Positions 48,201 to 59,260 of a stretch of DNA of 64,000 nucleotides are shown here, one piece after another. The notes below the pieces were generated by a model. That model saw nothing but the letters and a program-made list of their open reading frames with translations. It made no database searches and was not told the DNA's origin. The stretch comes from Rhizomys pruinosus. Lineage: Eukaryota > Chordata > Mammalia > Rodentia > Spalacidae. Both the position numbers and the translations under genes were made by a program. Location of the stretch: positions 1,639,230 to 1,703,229 of the forward strand of contig VZQC01007984.1 of NCBI GenBank assembly GCA_009823505.1, given 5' to 3'. The first letter of the stretch is position 1, and each line of letters opens with the position of its first letter.

Positions 48201-48780
48201 CCACAATCCCAAACAGAACATACCACAAAAACCCCCCCAACACGCACCAAACCACCGCCAGAACCCCAAACCCCCAATAAAACCAGATAAACCACGCGCA
48301 CGACCACCGGCCAACCGCCCCCCTCCTACCACACCAGACCCCCCAGCAAACAATACACGACACCAAACCGCATTCAACCCCCGCCGCACCCGAACACACC
48401 AAACCACAACACGAACAGAATCCCGCCAACCCTAACCAACCCCCCCACGTACACACAACTGAAACAACACTCGGATCCTCAAAGCACTCCCCAAGCCAAC
48501 CACCACCAACCCCCCCAAACACACACCCCCTCCCCGCGTCCAGTACCAACACCCATTCCCACGAAGCACAAAGAAGCCTCGCGACCGCACCAACACTCCC
48601 CGCCGCGCAAGCCTTAATCACCACACCCCCACCCACCACTAATCCCCACTACCACACTAACCCAGCCCCCCCCCACCCGCACCTCTTACACAACCTCCAC
48701 CAACCACAATTACAACAAACGCACCCACAAAACGACCACCAACCCCGACCCACAACGCCCCCCATCAAAACCAGCCTCAA
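45240..48780. other. ~3.5 kb strand-asymmetric A+C block
   Basis: In five 60-base lines that I counted (46201, 46321, 47221, 47641, 48121), 273 of 300 bases are A or C. The few G's are very often in CpG. There is no repeat period, no microsatellite and no similarity to the L1 around it. The left edge fades in over about 100 bases and the right edge stops near 48781. Long open frames on both strands follow from the shortage of T and G (few stop codons) and read as Pro/Thr/Asn/His/Lys/Gln on plus and Val/Gly/Cys/Trp on minus. Probable base-calling or gap-fill artefact. A biological origin is not excluded. Confidence 0.9.
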
Positions 48781-48980
48781 CCTTTAATTATAACACATAA
48801 CCTAAAAAATCAATTTAATATTATTACAAATTAAAAATAGCACAAAAACATACAATCCTTATCTTTTTTACACTATTAAAATATCAAACCTCCTGCTCAT
48901 ATATGAAGATATTAAGAGAATAATCCCCAGATAATGGTATTAATCAGATATTCAACAGAATAAAGATGTAGACTTCCCCA
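48781..48980. other. G-poor shoulder between A+C block and L1
   Basis: The first ~115 bases regain T but hardly any G ('aatttaatattattacaaat'). Normal L1-like composition returns after about 48900. It does not align convincingly to the neighbouring ORF1. Confidence 0.6.
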
Positions 48981-49489
48981 GAAGCAAAAATGTACAAACC
49001 AATACCAATACAATAAAAGCCAAAGAACTCCAAACATACAAGGTCATAAAATATAATTCTCCACGCGCACATCACATAGTTAAAATGCTGGTCACCCAAA
49101 ACAAAGAAAAAATTCTTAAAGCGACAGAGAAAAAAACAATTGACCTATAAGGGGAAACCTATCAGAATAACAAATGACTTCTCACTGCAAACCACGAAAG
49201 CAAGAACAACATGGAACAAAGCATTCCCAGTGTGAGGACAATGGATGCCAGCGCCCGGTTACTATAGATACCCAGCAAAAATGTCAATCATAGTGGAAAA
49301 AAAGGAGAGAGGAAAAATTTTTCCATGACATAAACAACTTGAAGACTACATGTCCGGAAAACAACCCCTTCAGAGAATACTTGGAAGCAATCCAAAGAAC
49401 AAAAGAAAGGAGCCAGCCAACCCCTGGCACCTAGAAGGAAAATCAATAAAAGCATAACTGCAGAAGTAGAAACATAAATCAAAACCGAA

Positions 49490-52400
49490 GATGGATAATA
49501 AGGCAAAAGAACAACACAAACCGAGCAGTCATAACCTTAAATAATTAATGGACTAAATTCCCCAATAAAAGACAAAGACTGGGAGACTGGATTAGGGAAC
49601 AAATCCATCTATATTCTGTCACAAAGAAACACATCTTACCTTCAGGACAGGCACCACCTTAAAGTGAAGGATGGAAAAAAAAAAAAATTATTCCAAAGCA
49701 AATGGTACCAAAAAGAAAGCAGGGTTGCGATTTTAATATCGGAGAAAATAACCTCAAAGTAAAAAGAATCAGAAGAGAACAAAGAAAAGGCCATTACAGT
49801 TTCAATCAAAGGAACATCCCCAAGAAATTTTCACAGTATAACATGTAGCCCCAATTTCTGGTGCAAACCAAACTTTATAAAGACAATGCCCCAGGACCAC
49901 AAGTCACAGAACTAACCCCTGTACACTCATAGTAGGGGAACTTCAATACCCCACTGAGTCGTGGATAGGTCAACAGACAAAAAATAAACAGAACATCTGA
50001 AATCTGAACTGAATTGAATATGATACACCAAATGGACCTCATAGATCTCTTCCGAACATTCCATCCTAATACCAGAGGATACACTTTCTACTCACACCCC
50101 ACGGAACATTCTCCAAAAGCGACCACACCTGGGACACAGAGGAAACCTCTACAAATACAAAAAGAATGGAATAATTTCATGCATCCGGTCAGACCACAGT
50201 GCAATGAGAGCTCAACATCAACACCAGGACAAGAGCCCTCCTGCCTAAAGAACACAAGGAGACTAAAAAACACAATCGTGAATTAATGTGTCAAGGAAGA
50301 GATAAGAAAGAAATAAAAGAAACATTCCTGGAACTGAATGGACAATGGCAGTACAACACAACAAAAACAATGGCACACTTTAAAAGCAATCCTAATAGGG
50401 AAGTTTATGCCTGGGTGCCGACAGTAGAAAAACAGAAAGAGCACATTTGAATGATCTAACACTACAAGCTAAAAGCACTTGAGAGGCAACAACAAATGAA
50501 CCCTAAACGCAACAACATGAAGAAATAACAAAAAAGGAAGCAGAATCAATGAAATAGAAGCAAAGAAAACAATACAAAAAAAACCTCAAAGAAGCCAAAG
50601 TTTGGTTTCTTTTGAAAGAATAAACAAGATAGACAGTACTTTAGCCCAGTTAACCAAAAAAAGAGAGAGGAAAGAAAAAAGAAAAAAAAAAAAAAAAAAA
50701 AGGAAATATCACAACGGACAAGAAAAGATCAAGAAAATTATAAGGGAATATTACAAAAACCTATATTATAAAACCAAGTTTGGAAATCTAGAAGAAATGG
50801 ATATATCTGAAATCCGGAATCACCCAAAGCTTGGCCAAGAGAGATCAGCAGCTTAAACAAACCCATAACCTAAGTGAAAAAAATCGAGGATGTAGTAAGA
50901 AGCCTCCAACTAAAAAAGCCCAGGCCCCGAACGGTTTCACATCAGAATTCGATAAAACATGTCAAAAGTCCGACAAGCATTATTTTTCAAATTGTTTAGA
51001 AGGATTCCAACAGAGGGAATTCTCCCCAATTCCCGTCTACGAAGCCAACATCACCTATTACCAAAACCAGGCAAGATCCGCTAAAAGGAGAATTATAGAC
51101 CCATCTGCCCTCGTGACACAGATGCCCAAAAATTCCTAACAAATACGGGAAATCGCATACATACCCCATCAAGAAGATCATCCCTCCTGACCAAGTTGGA
51201 TTCATAACCAAGATGCAGGGATGGTTTCAACAATACGAAAAATCAATAAACATCATCAAACATGACATAATGGAATCAAAGGGCAAAACAACACACCATC
51301 ATCTCAATTGATGCATGAAAAGCCTTTGACAAGATCAAACATCCCTCCATGTTTAAAGTCATAGATGGAAATTGGATTGGAGGGATCATTTTTCAATGTA
51401 ATCAAAACCATAGACAGGAAACCCACAGCCATATCATCCTAAATGGGGAAATGACAGAACATTCCCCTTTAAAGGGTAGGAACCCGGCAAGGCCGCCCCC
51501 TATCAACTCCTCTTCAACATAGTGGTTGAAACACTGCATAGAGCAATAAGCCAAAAAAGGAAACTATAAAGGCAGTACTAATTGGGAAAGAGAAGTCAAA
51601 CTATCCCTATAATTTTGCTGATGATATTATGGTTTACTTAAGGGATCAAAAACTCACCAGAAAAAGCTCCTAGAAACGATTAACAGCTGTCAAGAAGTGG
51701 CGGGATACAAAATTAACCTTTAGAAATCAATGGGCCTTTCTTTACAACCAAAACAAGCAACTGGAGAAAGAATTCAAGAGACCTTCCCACTCAAAATAGC
51801 CTCAAAAACAATATAGAATACCTAGGAACAAACCTACCAAATACCAAAACCTCTGCACCAAAAATTTTAAAAAACCTTAAGAAAGAAATTGAAGAAGACC
51901 TCAGAGATGAAAAACTCACATGCTCATGGATTGGGAGAAATAACATTGTAAAAATGGCTATTCTACCAAAACTCTTGTATATATTTAATGCAATCCCAAT
52001 CAAATCCCAAGGGTTGGCTTCAAAGGCTTGAACCAAAAGTTCTTGTAAAGTCATTTGGGAAGAAAAAGAAAACCCTGAATACTAATCAATCCTGAGTGAA
52101 AATCTCACAGAAAGGGTATCTCTATACCAGATTTAAACTATACTACAGGGCTATAGTCATAAAAACAGCCTGGTAACGGCACAAAAACAGAACTGTTAAC
52201 CAATGGAACAAAAGCGAAGATCCAAATCTGAGCACATACAATTTCAGCCATCCATATTTGACAAGGGGGCCAAGAAACCACAATGGAGAAACGACAGTAT
52301 CTTCAGCAGGGTTGGCAAAACTGGATCACCACTTGTAGAAGAATGAATTAAACCCCTACCACTCAAACTGTACAAAAGTCCAACTCCAGAGGGATTAAAG

Positions 52401-53351
52401 ACCTCAAACGTGAAACCCCAACTGTGAAGGTGATAGAGGAGAAAGTTGGCAGCAGACTACAAGATATAGGCATGGGAAAAGACTTACTAAATCAGACAGA
52501 AGCTACGCATCAAGAATTAAGGTCGACAATTGACAAATGGACCTCAATAAACTCAAAGCTTTTTACATCAAAAGGAACAAGCAAGGAAGTGAAGAGAAAT
52601 CCCACAGAATTGGGAAGGAAACCTTCACTGCAGTACATCTGACAAAGCATGTGATTTCCAGAATCTATAAAATACTCAAAGACAAAGAAAAAAGAAAACA
52701 AACGACCCCCTCAATAGATGGAGCAAAAGAACTGAACAGAGACTTCACACGCGAGGAATTAGAGATGTCTGAAAACACCTCAAGAACTGCTCAACAGCAC
52801 TAATCATTAAGGAAAGGCAAATGAAAACAACTTAAGATATCATCTTACTCTCATAAGACTGGCTAGGATCAAGAAACAAAAGAATTTGGGAGGCCAAGTG
52901 CTGGAGAGGTTGCGGGGAAAGGAAACACTCATCCACTGCTTGGTGGGAATTCACGTGGTACCGCCACTATGAAAAGCAGTGTGGGAGAACCCGTGGAAGA
53001 CTTGGAATAACTTGCCACCCGACGACCCAGCCAGACCAATCCTGGGCATGTACCCTCAAAGACTTAAGCCACCACGAGATACATGCACAGCCATGTTGAT
53101 TGCAGGCTCTCTTCACAATACAAGGAGCTGGGAACCAACCTAAAATGCCCCTCACTGACGAGTGGATAATAAAATGTGGTACATACTCACAGTGGAAGTC
53201 TATGCAGCAGTAAAGAAGACGACATCACGAGCTTTGCATGAAATGGCTGGAGCTAGAGGACATCATGCTGAGTGAAATAACACAGGCCAGAGAAACAAAC
53301 GATGCATGGTATCAACTCATCTGTGGGATGCTAGGCCAATTACCTAAGTAG
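49490..53351 (+). pseudogene. LINE-1 ORF2 (endonuclease/reverse transcriptase), frameshifted
   Basis: ORF2p nicks target DNA and reverse-transcribes L1 RNA. Length from about 49490 to the stop at 53349-53351 (3.86 kb) equals a full ORF2. The endonuclease region covers roughly 49550-50280 (DWIREQ start, MDLIDLFRTFHPNTRGYTF at about 50031). The reverse-transcriptase catalytic motif FADDIMVYLRDQ is encoded at 51611-51646. The Cys-rich motif KCWRGCGE lies near 52889. The C-terminal stretch ends around 53340. Frameshifts and stops break it into dozens of pieces, so no complete protein is encoded as written. Confidence 0.9.
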
Positions 53352-53923
53352 TAGGATCGAAAGTCTAGGCATGGACAAACGTGTCATCCCAGAAAGGAGA
53401 CCAGCAAATGACCAGAGACCAAGACAACAGCTTCCAGAGAAAAGTAGACTGTTTTGCTTCCAGGCCACGCTGGTGCCCCTTTCTGAGGGCCTAGTGAACA
53501 ACCTGTGGAAGAGGGTGGCAGTAGAATGTAAGGGCCTGCAATTGGGGTGAATGGGTGAAAACAACAGCAATTAGACTGGACCACTCCATTTGGGATCAAG
53601 TTGATTGAAGATACAAGCCCCCCTGCTGGATGTGTGGACCATAGGCTTAGTTGGTGGGTTTGGGCACAAACTGCTTGCAAATTGGGTTTTTCATGATTTT
53701 GTAACTATTTATTTTTTTTTATTTTATTCTTTTTAAAAATTAAAAAAAAAACAGAAGAAAGATGGCGGAAAGTTGCAGAGAATGCATGATCAATAGGATG
53801 GGCTTGGGGGTGGGGTGGGGGGGAGGGAAGGGATATATGCCTGAACTGAAGTTGGAAAATATGTATGAAATACAAAAGATAAAAAAAAAAAAAAAAAAAA
53901 AAAATAAAAATAAAAAAAAAAAA
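53352..53923 (+). other. LINE-1 3'UTR with G-rich tract and poly-A tail
   Basis: It includes the block shared with the four antisense L1-tailed units ('agtagactgttttgcttcc' near 53445), a G-run tract around 53800-53830 with four or more G3+ runs (G-quadruplex-capable), and a terminal A-run from 53881. The 570-base length is much shorter than the 3'UTR of the L1 at 54441. Confidence 0.85.
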
Positions 53924-53937
53924 AAATCCCATTTCCT

Positions 53938-54440
53938 AAAATAAAGACCCGACATTAACAAATACTTTATAAGCTTCTGATGGCCTGAAATCTTCTGCCC
54001 CTCTGTTGTTCATGGAATACACAGGGGTCTTGTAGTTCAAGGGGCACTGACCAGGGAGGGGTCTAACTTGATTGAGAACTGTGCTAATGAAACTAGCAAA
54101 TTTAAAAATCTGAGGCAGGTGGGTTTATCGCTCTGTTAGTGTTTTCAGCGGCTCCCTCTATCTGGTATCTTCGTTCTTCGTTAAGCAACCTGAGAGATTG
54201 TGACTCGGCCGGCCGATTTAACTTGACACGCAGCTCGCAAGCCTGGTAGTCCGAACTGGTGGCTAGAAACATATTGTAACTCATGTCCAGGGAGTGCTAT
54301 GCCCTGCTTCGTTGACCGTCTGTGTACATTGAACAACAAGGTGCGCGAACCTGACAAATGTCAGAACAGTACACTGCACCCGACGATAAAAAGCTAATAG
54401 ATGAAAATTAGAAAAATACGTCAGGCAAAGGTCACTGCAA
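53938..54440. other. Unassigned sequence, partly CpG-rich
   Basis: The first ~160 bases look ordinary. From about 54120 to 54380 CpGs are frequent ('actcggccggccgatttaac'), and the text matches nothing else in the window. It may be low-quality sequence. Confidence 0.45.
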
Positions 54441-55216
54441 ATCTGATCATGAGACCATCAGTATAAAACCTAAACCGACTGCTGAAACACGAAGACAACA
54501 TAGGAATGCTTCCAGATTAAGTATAGGAAAGAAACCCGTAATCAAACATCAGTTGCTCAGAACATTAAGTCAACAATTGAAGTAGGTACCTCATTAAGCT
54601 TCAAAGCTTCTATACAGGAAACTAAAAACAACCTAGGAAGTGAAGAGGAGACCAGGATGTGGGAGAACATCTTTACCACCCACACCTGCGACGACAGACA
54701 TTAATATCGGCAGAAGTAGAATACAGAGATAACTAAAAAAAGAAAAAAAAAAAAAAAAAACAAAAAAAGCTCAATGACCAAACAAGAGGTTCTCAAATGA
54801 AGAAATAAAAATGGCCAAGAAACGAGAAATGCAGATAACAACCCCTTTAAGATTTCATGTTATTCCAGGTAGACTGCCTAAGATCAAGAGAACGAAAATT
54901 TTAGTGAAGGTGTGGAGAAAGGGGAATGCCTGTTCACTGCTGGTGAGAATGAGAATGTATGCAACCACTGTGGAAAGCAGTGTGGAGAACTCTTGAAAAA
55001 CTAAAAATGAATCAACCACATGATCCAGTTATTCCACTCCTTGGCATATCTCCTAGTGAGGAGATGTCTGTACATACATTTGCTGCTGCTGTCTTCACAA
55101 GAGCCAAGAAATGGAAACACCCTAAAGGCCCCTCAACTGATGAATGGACAATGAAAATGTGGTACATCGACACAATGCAGTTCTACTCAGTGGTAAGAAA
55201 AGAGGGAATTCTGTAA
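54441..55216 (+). pseudogene. LINE-1 ORF2 C-terminal remnant
   Basis: Two overlapping frames, 54811-54996 and 54959-55216, together cover the ORF2 C-terminus. The first gives KKREMQITTPLRFHVIPGRL; the second gives [19 protein letters not shown], then PSTDEWTMKMWYIDTMQFYS, and a stop. A frameshift lies inside the Cys-rich motif region. Polymerase and endonuclease domains are absent. Confidence 0.85.
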
Positions 55217-56605
55217 TTTGCAGGTAAATGGATGAAACTAGAAATTGTTATACCCAAGTGAAGTAACACAAATGCAAAAATCCAGGGGACTTATGTTCTC
55301 CTTCATTTGTGGATTGTAGCACCAATCCCTTATGTGTGAGTATGTATCCTGATGTAACACCAGGGGCCAGGAAAATGGAAAGGAAATACTGAGGTAAAGG
55401 AAAAGAAAGAACCTGAAAGAGGGGATAGTAGGGAACAGGTGTTACTGGGGGAAGGTGGGGAAAGTGGGAGTGTTCAGGTGGAGGGAGAGGAGGGAAGGAC
55501 ATATAGGGGGCCACAGTTGGGGGGGCAGGAAGTCAGGAGAGGGGGAATGGCAGGAGGTCCCTGCTATTGGGCGAGAGAAGGGATAGTGGGGATGCTTGGT
55601 CTGGAGAGGGAGGAAGTAGGTCAGATGGGGGGGCAGAGTTGAGATGAATGGATCTTGGGGGGCTAGGGACACCAGAGGGAAATGTGTTGCCTCTGAAACC
55701 CCTGAGAAATGTACCTACAGAGTCTGAGCATTACTGCACATGTATACCTGAGGGCTTTATGGCAAGAAACATAGTGTCAGACAGGACAGAACTCCCTTGG
55801 AATGGTTGGTCAGAGTGATCCAGGAGACTCTCAAAATAGCGCAGACTATCATCAGAGCTCCTGGTTATCTCCCAGAACTCAAAGCGAAGACCCTACTGCT
55901 GAAGACAGGACATGCTTTAGAGCAATGGAGCAGAAACTAACCTGGCAGCCTTCTACCTGAAGTCTAGCTCTCGTTAGTTCTAGAGGCTGCTATGCAAGCT
56001 GCTAAGGGAGAAGATTGATCAGTGTTCCAACCCAGCCCTAAAGCCTAATAACTGTAGTGAGAAGCACAATAGAGCTACCTCTATTGGTGCAGTAATAGTG
56101 TTGTTATTTGGGGTGGGGGAGGGGGATCACCAGCTATCTAATTGGACTTAAAAAGTCCCTCTCAATGGGAGTGAACTCATGGGTGGGACTGTAAAACACA
56201 GCCAAATACACATGGCTGGAGAAGACATAGATTCAATCTCTGTCATATCTCTAGACAAATGAAATTTCTTACCATATGCTAAATATGGATCCTTACATTT
56301 ATAACCTACCACATATAACTCATCAAAGCAGCTTCTTTTGGTAACAGATGGAGCCTACTGTAGAATCCCATAACTGTTTAGACACAGAGAATATATGTCT
56401 GAGAGATGTCCACTCCTAGGTGGCGTATCTACTATGGAACCTCTACACGTAAGACTCAAGGAACATAGTGGAATGTGGGGGAGGGGAGCATGTAGAGAAA
56501 ATGCTAGTGCATCCCTCAGCTCTCACCAGGGAAGTCTTCTTACACAACAGATTGCAATGCATAGAGAAGTTCATAATTGGCGAACTTTTAAAGGATAAGA
56601 GACTG

Positions 56606-56836
56606 GGGCTGGAGAGATGGCTCAGCAGTTAAGAGCACTGACTGTTCTTGCTGAGGACCCAGGTTCAATTCCCAGCACCCACATGGTGTCTAAGAACCAC
56701 CCGTAACTGCAGTTCCAGGAGATATGACGCCCTCTTCTGACTTCTGTGGGCATTGCATGACATGGGTGCTCCCACTTACATGCAGGCAATACATTCATAT
56801 GCATAAAATAATAACTAATAAATAAAACAAAAAAGA
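56606..56836 (+). mobile_element. B2 SINE
   Basis: Head 'ggggctggagagatggctca', then 'gctgaggacccaggttcaat', 'ccagcacccacatggtgtct' and 'actgcagttccagg'. A/T-rich tail. No internal duplication. Confidence 0.93.
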
Positions 56837-57000
56837 ATAAGAGATTACAGACTGTGTGTCCTTCAATAGGATTCATATATTAAAACTCTCACCAATACAC
56901 TCATATGTATAAAATAATAACTAATAAATAAAACAAAAAAGAATGAGATACTACGGACTGTGTGTCCTTCTATAGGATTCATATATTAAAACTCTCACCA
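56789..57000. repeat. Tandem duplication, two ~106-bp units
   Basis: The end of the B2 tail plus its flank (to 'attaaaactctcacc') is repeated: 56789-56894 and 56895-57000, offset 106 ('tcatatg' at 56795 and 56901). The units differ at about seven positions. The duplication arose after the B2 insertion because B2 tail sequence is included. Confidence 0.92.
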
Positions 57001-57293
57001 GGTGTGGTGGCGCATGCCTTTAATCCCTGGGAATAAGGTTTTAAATCTTATGCAATTACCGGGCTCTGCCACGCTAATAAAACTCTTATCTTGAGATAAG
57101 TTTGTATAAAATATATTGAGATGAACTCATATAGGTTGAGTGAAGTTGGTTCTATTTCTCTTGTCCTTTCGAGTCAGGAGGCAGAGGCAGGTGGATCTCT
57201 GTGGGTTCAAGGCCAGCCTGGTCTACAGAGCAAGCTCCAGGACACCTGGTACTAAAAGGGAGACCCTGTCTCAAAAATACCAAAAAAAAGTGT
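57001..57293 (+). mobile_element. B1 SINE split by a ~140-bp insert
   Basis: B1 head 'ggtgtggtggcgcatgcctt' at 57001, and body resuming at 57171 with 'gaggcagaggcaggtggat'. The insert at about 57029-57170 contains 'gggctctgccacgctaataa' and 'aaactcttatcttgagataa'. It has an LTR-like flavour but is not identified. Confidence 0.85.
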
Positions 57294-57304
57294 AAAACTA
57301 AAAA

Positions 57305-57335
<31 letters not shown>

Positions 57336-57903
57336 ACAAAAAACAAACAAGTCTTGCACCCATGGCTCAGGGACCATTGCAGAAGAGGGGGTGGAAAGAA
57401 TGTAAAAGCTAGGTTGGTGCATGAACATACGGAAGCAGAGGGTTTCAACAACTGGGAGCTTGCATATGTGAACTTGGGGCGATGGTGGCACTGAGCACAG
57501 GATCCATGCCAACTCAATCAGGCAAGGGTCCAAAGGGGAATGAGGGAAATGGCTGGTGGGCTGGCTCTAGTCTAGGAGCCATTGGAGAGTGGTTACTACT
57601 GAGTGAGGGAAAGTAGGCCTTACCTATGATTTCTAGATAGGCTGACTAGTCTCCAGTGGATGAATTTGCACTGAGGTCATCTGTGTACAAATGCTTAACT
57701 GGATAGGACTTAACACGTATGGTGCAATATGTGAGGTCTGATGGGATAGGTCGGGGGCATGGATGGAGGTGGGGGGATTTAAATTTAATTAAGGACTCTT
57801 GTATGAATGTACAAAAGCTCAATAATTTTTTAAAATTCCATCTTTCTAGAAGATAAAGATGTTTGAGTGTATAAATAAACTCTTTCCTGAAAAAAATATT
57901 ATG

Positions 57904-58048
57904 CAGGGCTTGGTGGTGCACAATTTTAATCCCAGCACTGAGGGGCATAGGCAGCCAGATCTTTGTGAGATCCAAGCCAGCCTTATCTAGATACTGAGTT
58001 CCAGGCCAGCTGGGGCTATAGGGAGACCCTGCATCAAAAAGCCAAAAT
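57904..58048 (+). mobile_element. B1 SINE, diverged
   Basis: 'gggcttggtggtgcacaatt', 'aatcccagcactgagg', 'gagttccaggccagctgggg' and 'agggagaccctgcatcaaaa'. Full length but old. Confidence 0.88.
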
Positions 58049-59068
58049 AGAAAGAGCCTTATAATATAAAGGCTTTCATTCTACTTGTAATTTATAACGG
58101 TTATCAATTAAGTAGCTCATCAAGGTAGACATGAGCTATTCTCTTTCATTTTGGACACATGGAAAGCAGTTTATTTATTTATTTTATTTATTTTTTTTTC
58201 AGTTATTTTTTTTTAATTAGTTTTTATTGATGCTTTGTGCATTTCATACATTTTTTCCAATTCAGTTCAGTTTATTTAGAAATTAAATGGGCTCCATATT
58301 TTCCAATTTGGAAAAGTACAGGTGACTTACAGAACATTTTCATACTTTTCATAGGAGAAGAGTTTAGGGGAGAGTATCTATTTAATTTATCTGACTGCAG
58401 ATACTCTTTTCCATATCAGAAGAAAAAACCTGGACACATGTTTCAGGTGATGTTTTCTCTAACTAGTAGAAAGAAGAACTGTGCAGAGAAACTACCCAGA
58501 AAAGACTCTCTGTGCCAGATAACAACAGAGCAGTTTAAAAGAGAAAGCTGTAGCAAATCATAGACCGAAAGAACAAAAAAGAAACAAGAAAGAGATAATG
58601 ACATGGCCTAGAGCAGAGGGGACTGAGACCAAGGCTGGCAGCTCATTACAAGTGCAGACACAACGCCTAGAACACAAGCAAGGTCAAAATCAGAATTGTC
58701 ACTTAGGACCTCAATTTCAGGAAACAAATCATATGTGGCCTAGATGTTGTCATGAAAGGTTATTTCCTGCTCTCTCATCAGATTTTTTATTGTATTTTAG
58801 ATTGATTGTCGCAAATGTACAAAACAGTAGGAAACCTGGAAAAATTACTGGCATTATCTTTACATCAGAATTGGAATCTAACATTTTGAATTGTTTTAAC
58901 CAGAAATTAAAACAGTCTGAGAATCCTCCCCACAAAACATACCTGCTCTTGTAAACAGTTCTGAAAATCTGGTACCTGCTAATTGAAAAATGGGCATGCT
59001 CTCTTTTTTTCATTTTCTCTTCTTTTTGTATTTCATAGGTAAATATTGGGTCATGTGGAGCCATTTTT
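58049..59068. other. Unassigned sequence
   Basis: A T-rich stretch at 58165-58260 ('tttttattgatgctttgtgc') resembles a reversed L1 3' end but is too short to assign. No gene recognised. The 108- and 118-residue frames at 58237 and 58598 have no recognisable domains. Confidence 0.4.
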
Positions 59069-59260
59069 TGTTGTTCAGTTTTTTTTTTTTTTTTTTTTTT
59101 TTTGTCTTTTTGAGACAGGGTCTCCCTATAGCCCCAGCTAGGCTGGAACTCACTCTGTAGACCAGGCTGGCCTGAACTCACAAAGATCCACCTACCTCTG
59201 CCTCCCAAGTGCTAGGATTAAAGGCGTGCACCACCATGCCTGGCTTGTTGTTCAGTTTTT
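59069..59260 (-). mobile_element. Young B1 SINE, antisense, with target-site duplication
   Basis: Body 59085-59244 between copies of 'ttgttgttcagttttt' (59069-59084 and 59245-59260). Full-length B1 ending 'ccaccatgcctggc'. Confidence 0.94.

Larger units (their letters stand above)
44748..49440 (+). pseudogene. LINE-1 ORF1, interrupted
   Basis: The region after the 5'UTR becomes Lys/Glu/Gln-rich, with a coiled-coil-like stretch ('gagctacaaaaagagatccg' encodes ELQKEIR-type text near 45036). The middle (RNA-recognition) part cannot be seen because 45240-48780 is the A/C-rich block. The C-terminal domain resumes near 49150 ('ggggaaacctatcagaataa', 'acccagcaaaaatgtcaatc'), aligning with the ORF1 end at 42970-43250, but with frameshifts. 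The exact start codon cannot be decided. Confidence 0.7.
44312..53937 (+). mobile_element. Near full-length young LINE-1 with anomalous internal block
   Basis: Target-site duplications 'aaatccccatttcct' (44312-44326) and 'aaatcccatttcct' (53924-53937, one C fewer) bracket the element. The order is a 5'UTR with internal repeats, ORF1 coiled coil, ~3.5 kb A/C-only-like block, ORF1 C-terminus, ORF2, G-rich 3'UTR and poly-A. At 9.6 kb it is about 3 kb longer than a normal rodent L1, and the excess is the A/C block. The ORFs carry many frameshifts despite the almost intact duplications, which fits uncorrected sequence as well as decay. Confidence 0.9.
54441..57850 (+). mobile_element. 5'-truncated LINE-1 with long 3'UTR
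   Basis: ORF2 C-terminal text is followed by a G-rich 3'UTR (55430-55680) and then by sequence collinear with the reverse complement of 15640-18000 (for example 'atcctgatgtaacaccagg' at 55348, 'tatctaattggacttaaaa' at 56134, 'ggctgactagtctccagtgg' at 57640). It is interrupted by a B2, a tandem duplication and a split B1. The 3'UTR is over 2 kb. Confidence 0.75.

Noticed and set aside
45155..48639. Long open reading frames on both strands of the A+C block (up to ~240 residues)
   Set aside because: They exist because T and G are too rare to form stop codons. The translations are composition-driven (Pro/Thr/Asn/His one way, Val/Gly/Cys/Trp the other) with no domain, start context or codon bias.
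51611..51646. FADD motif as evidence for an endogenous retrovirus polymerase
   Set aside because: The surrounding order (endonuclease upstream, Cys-rich C-terminus, poly-A, target-site duplication, no LTRs) is that of LINE-1.
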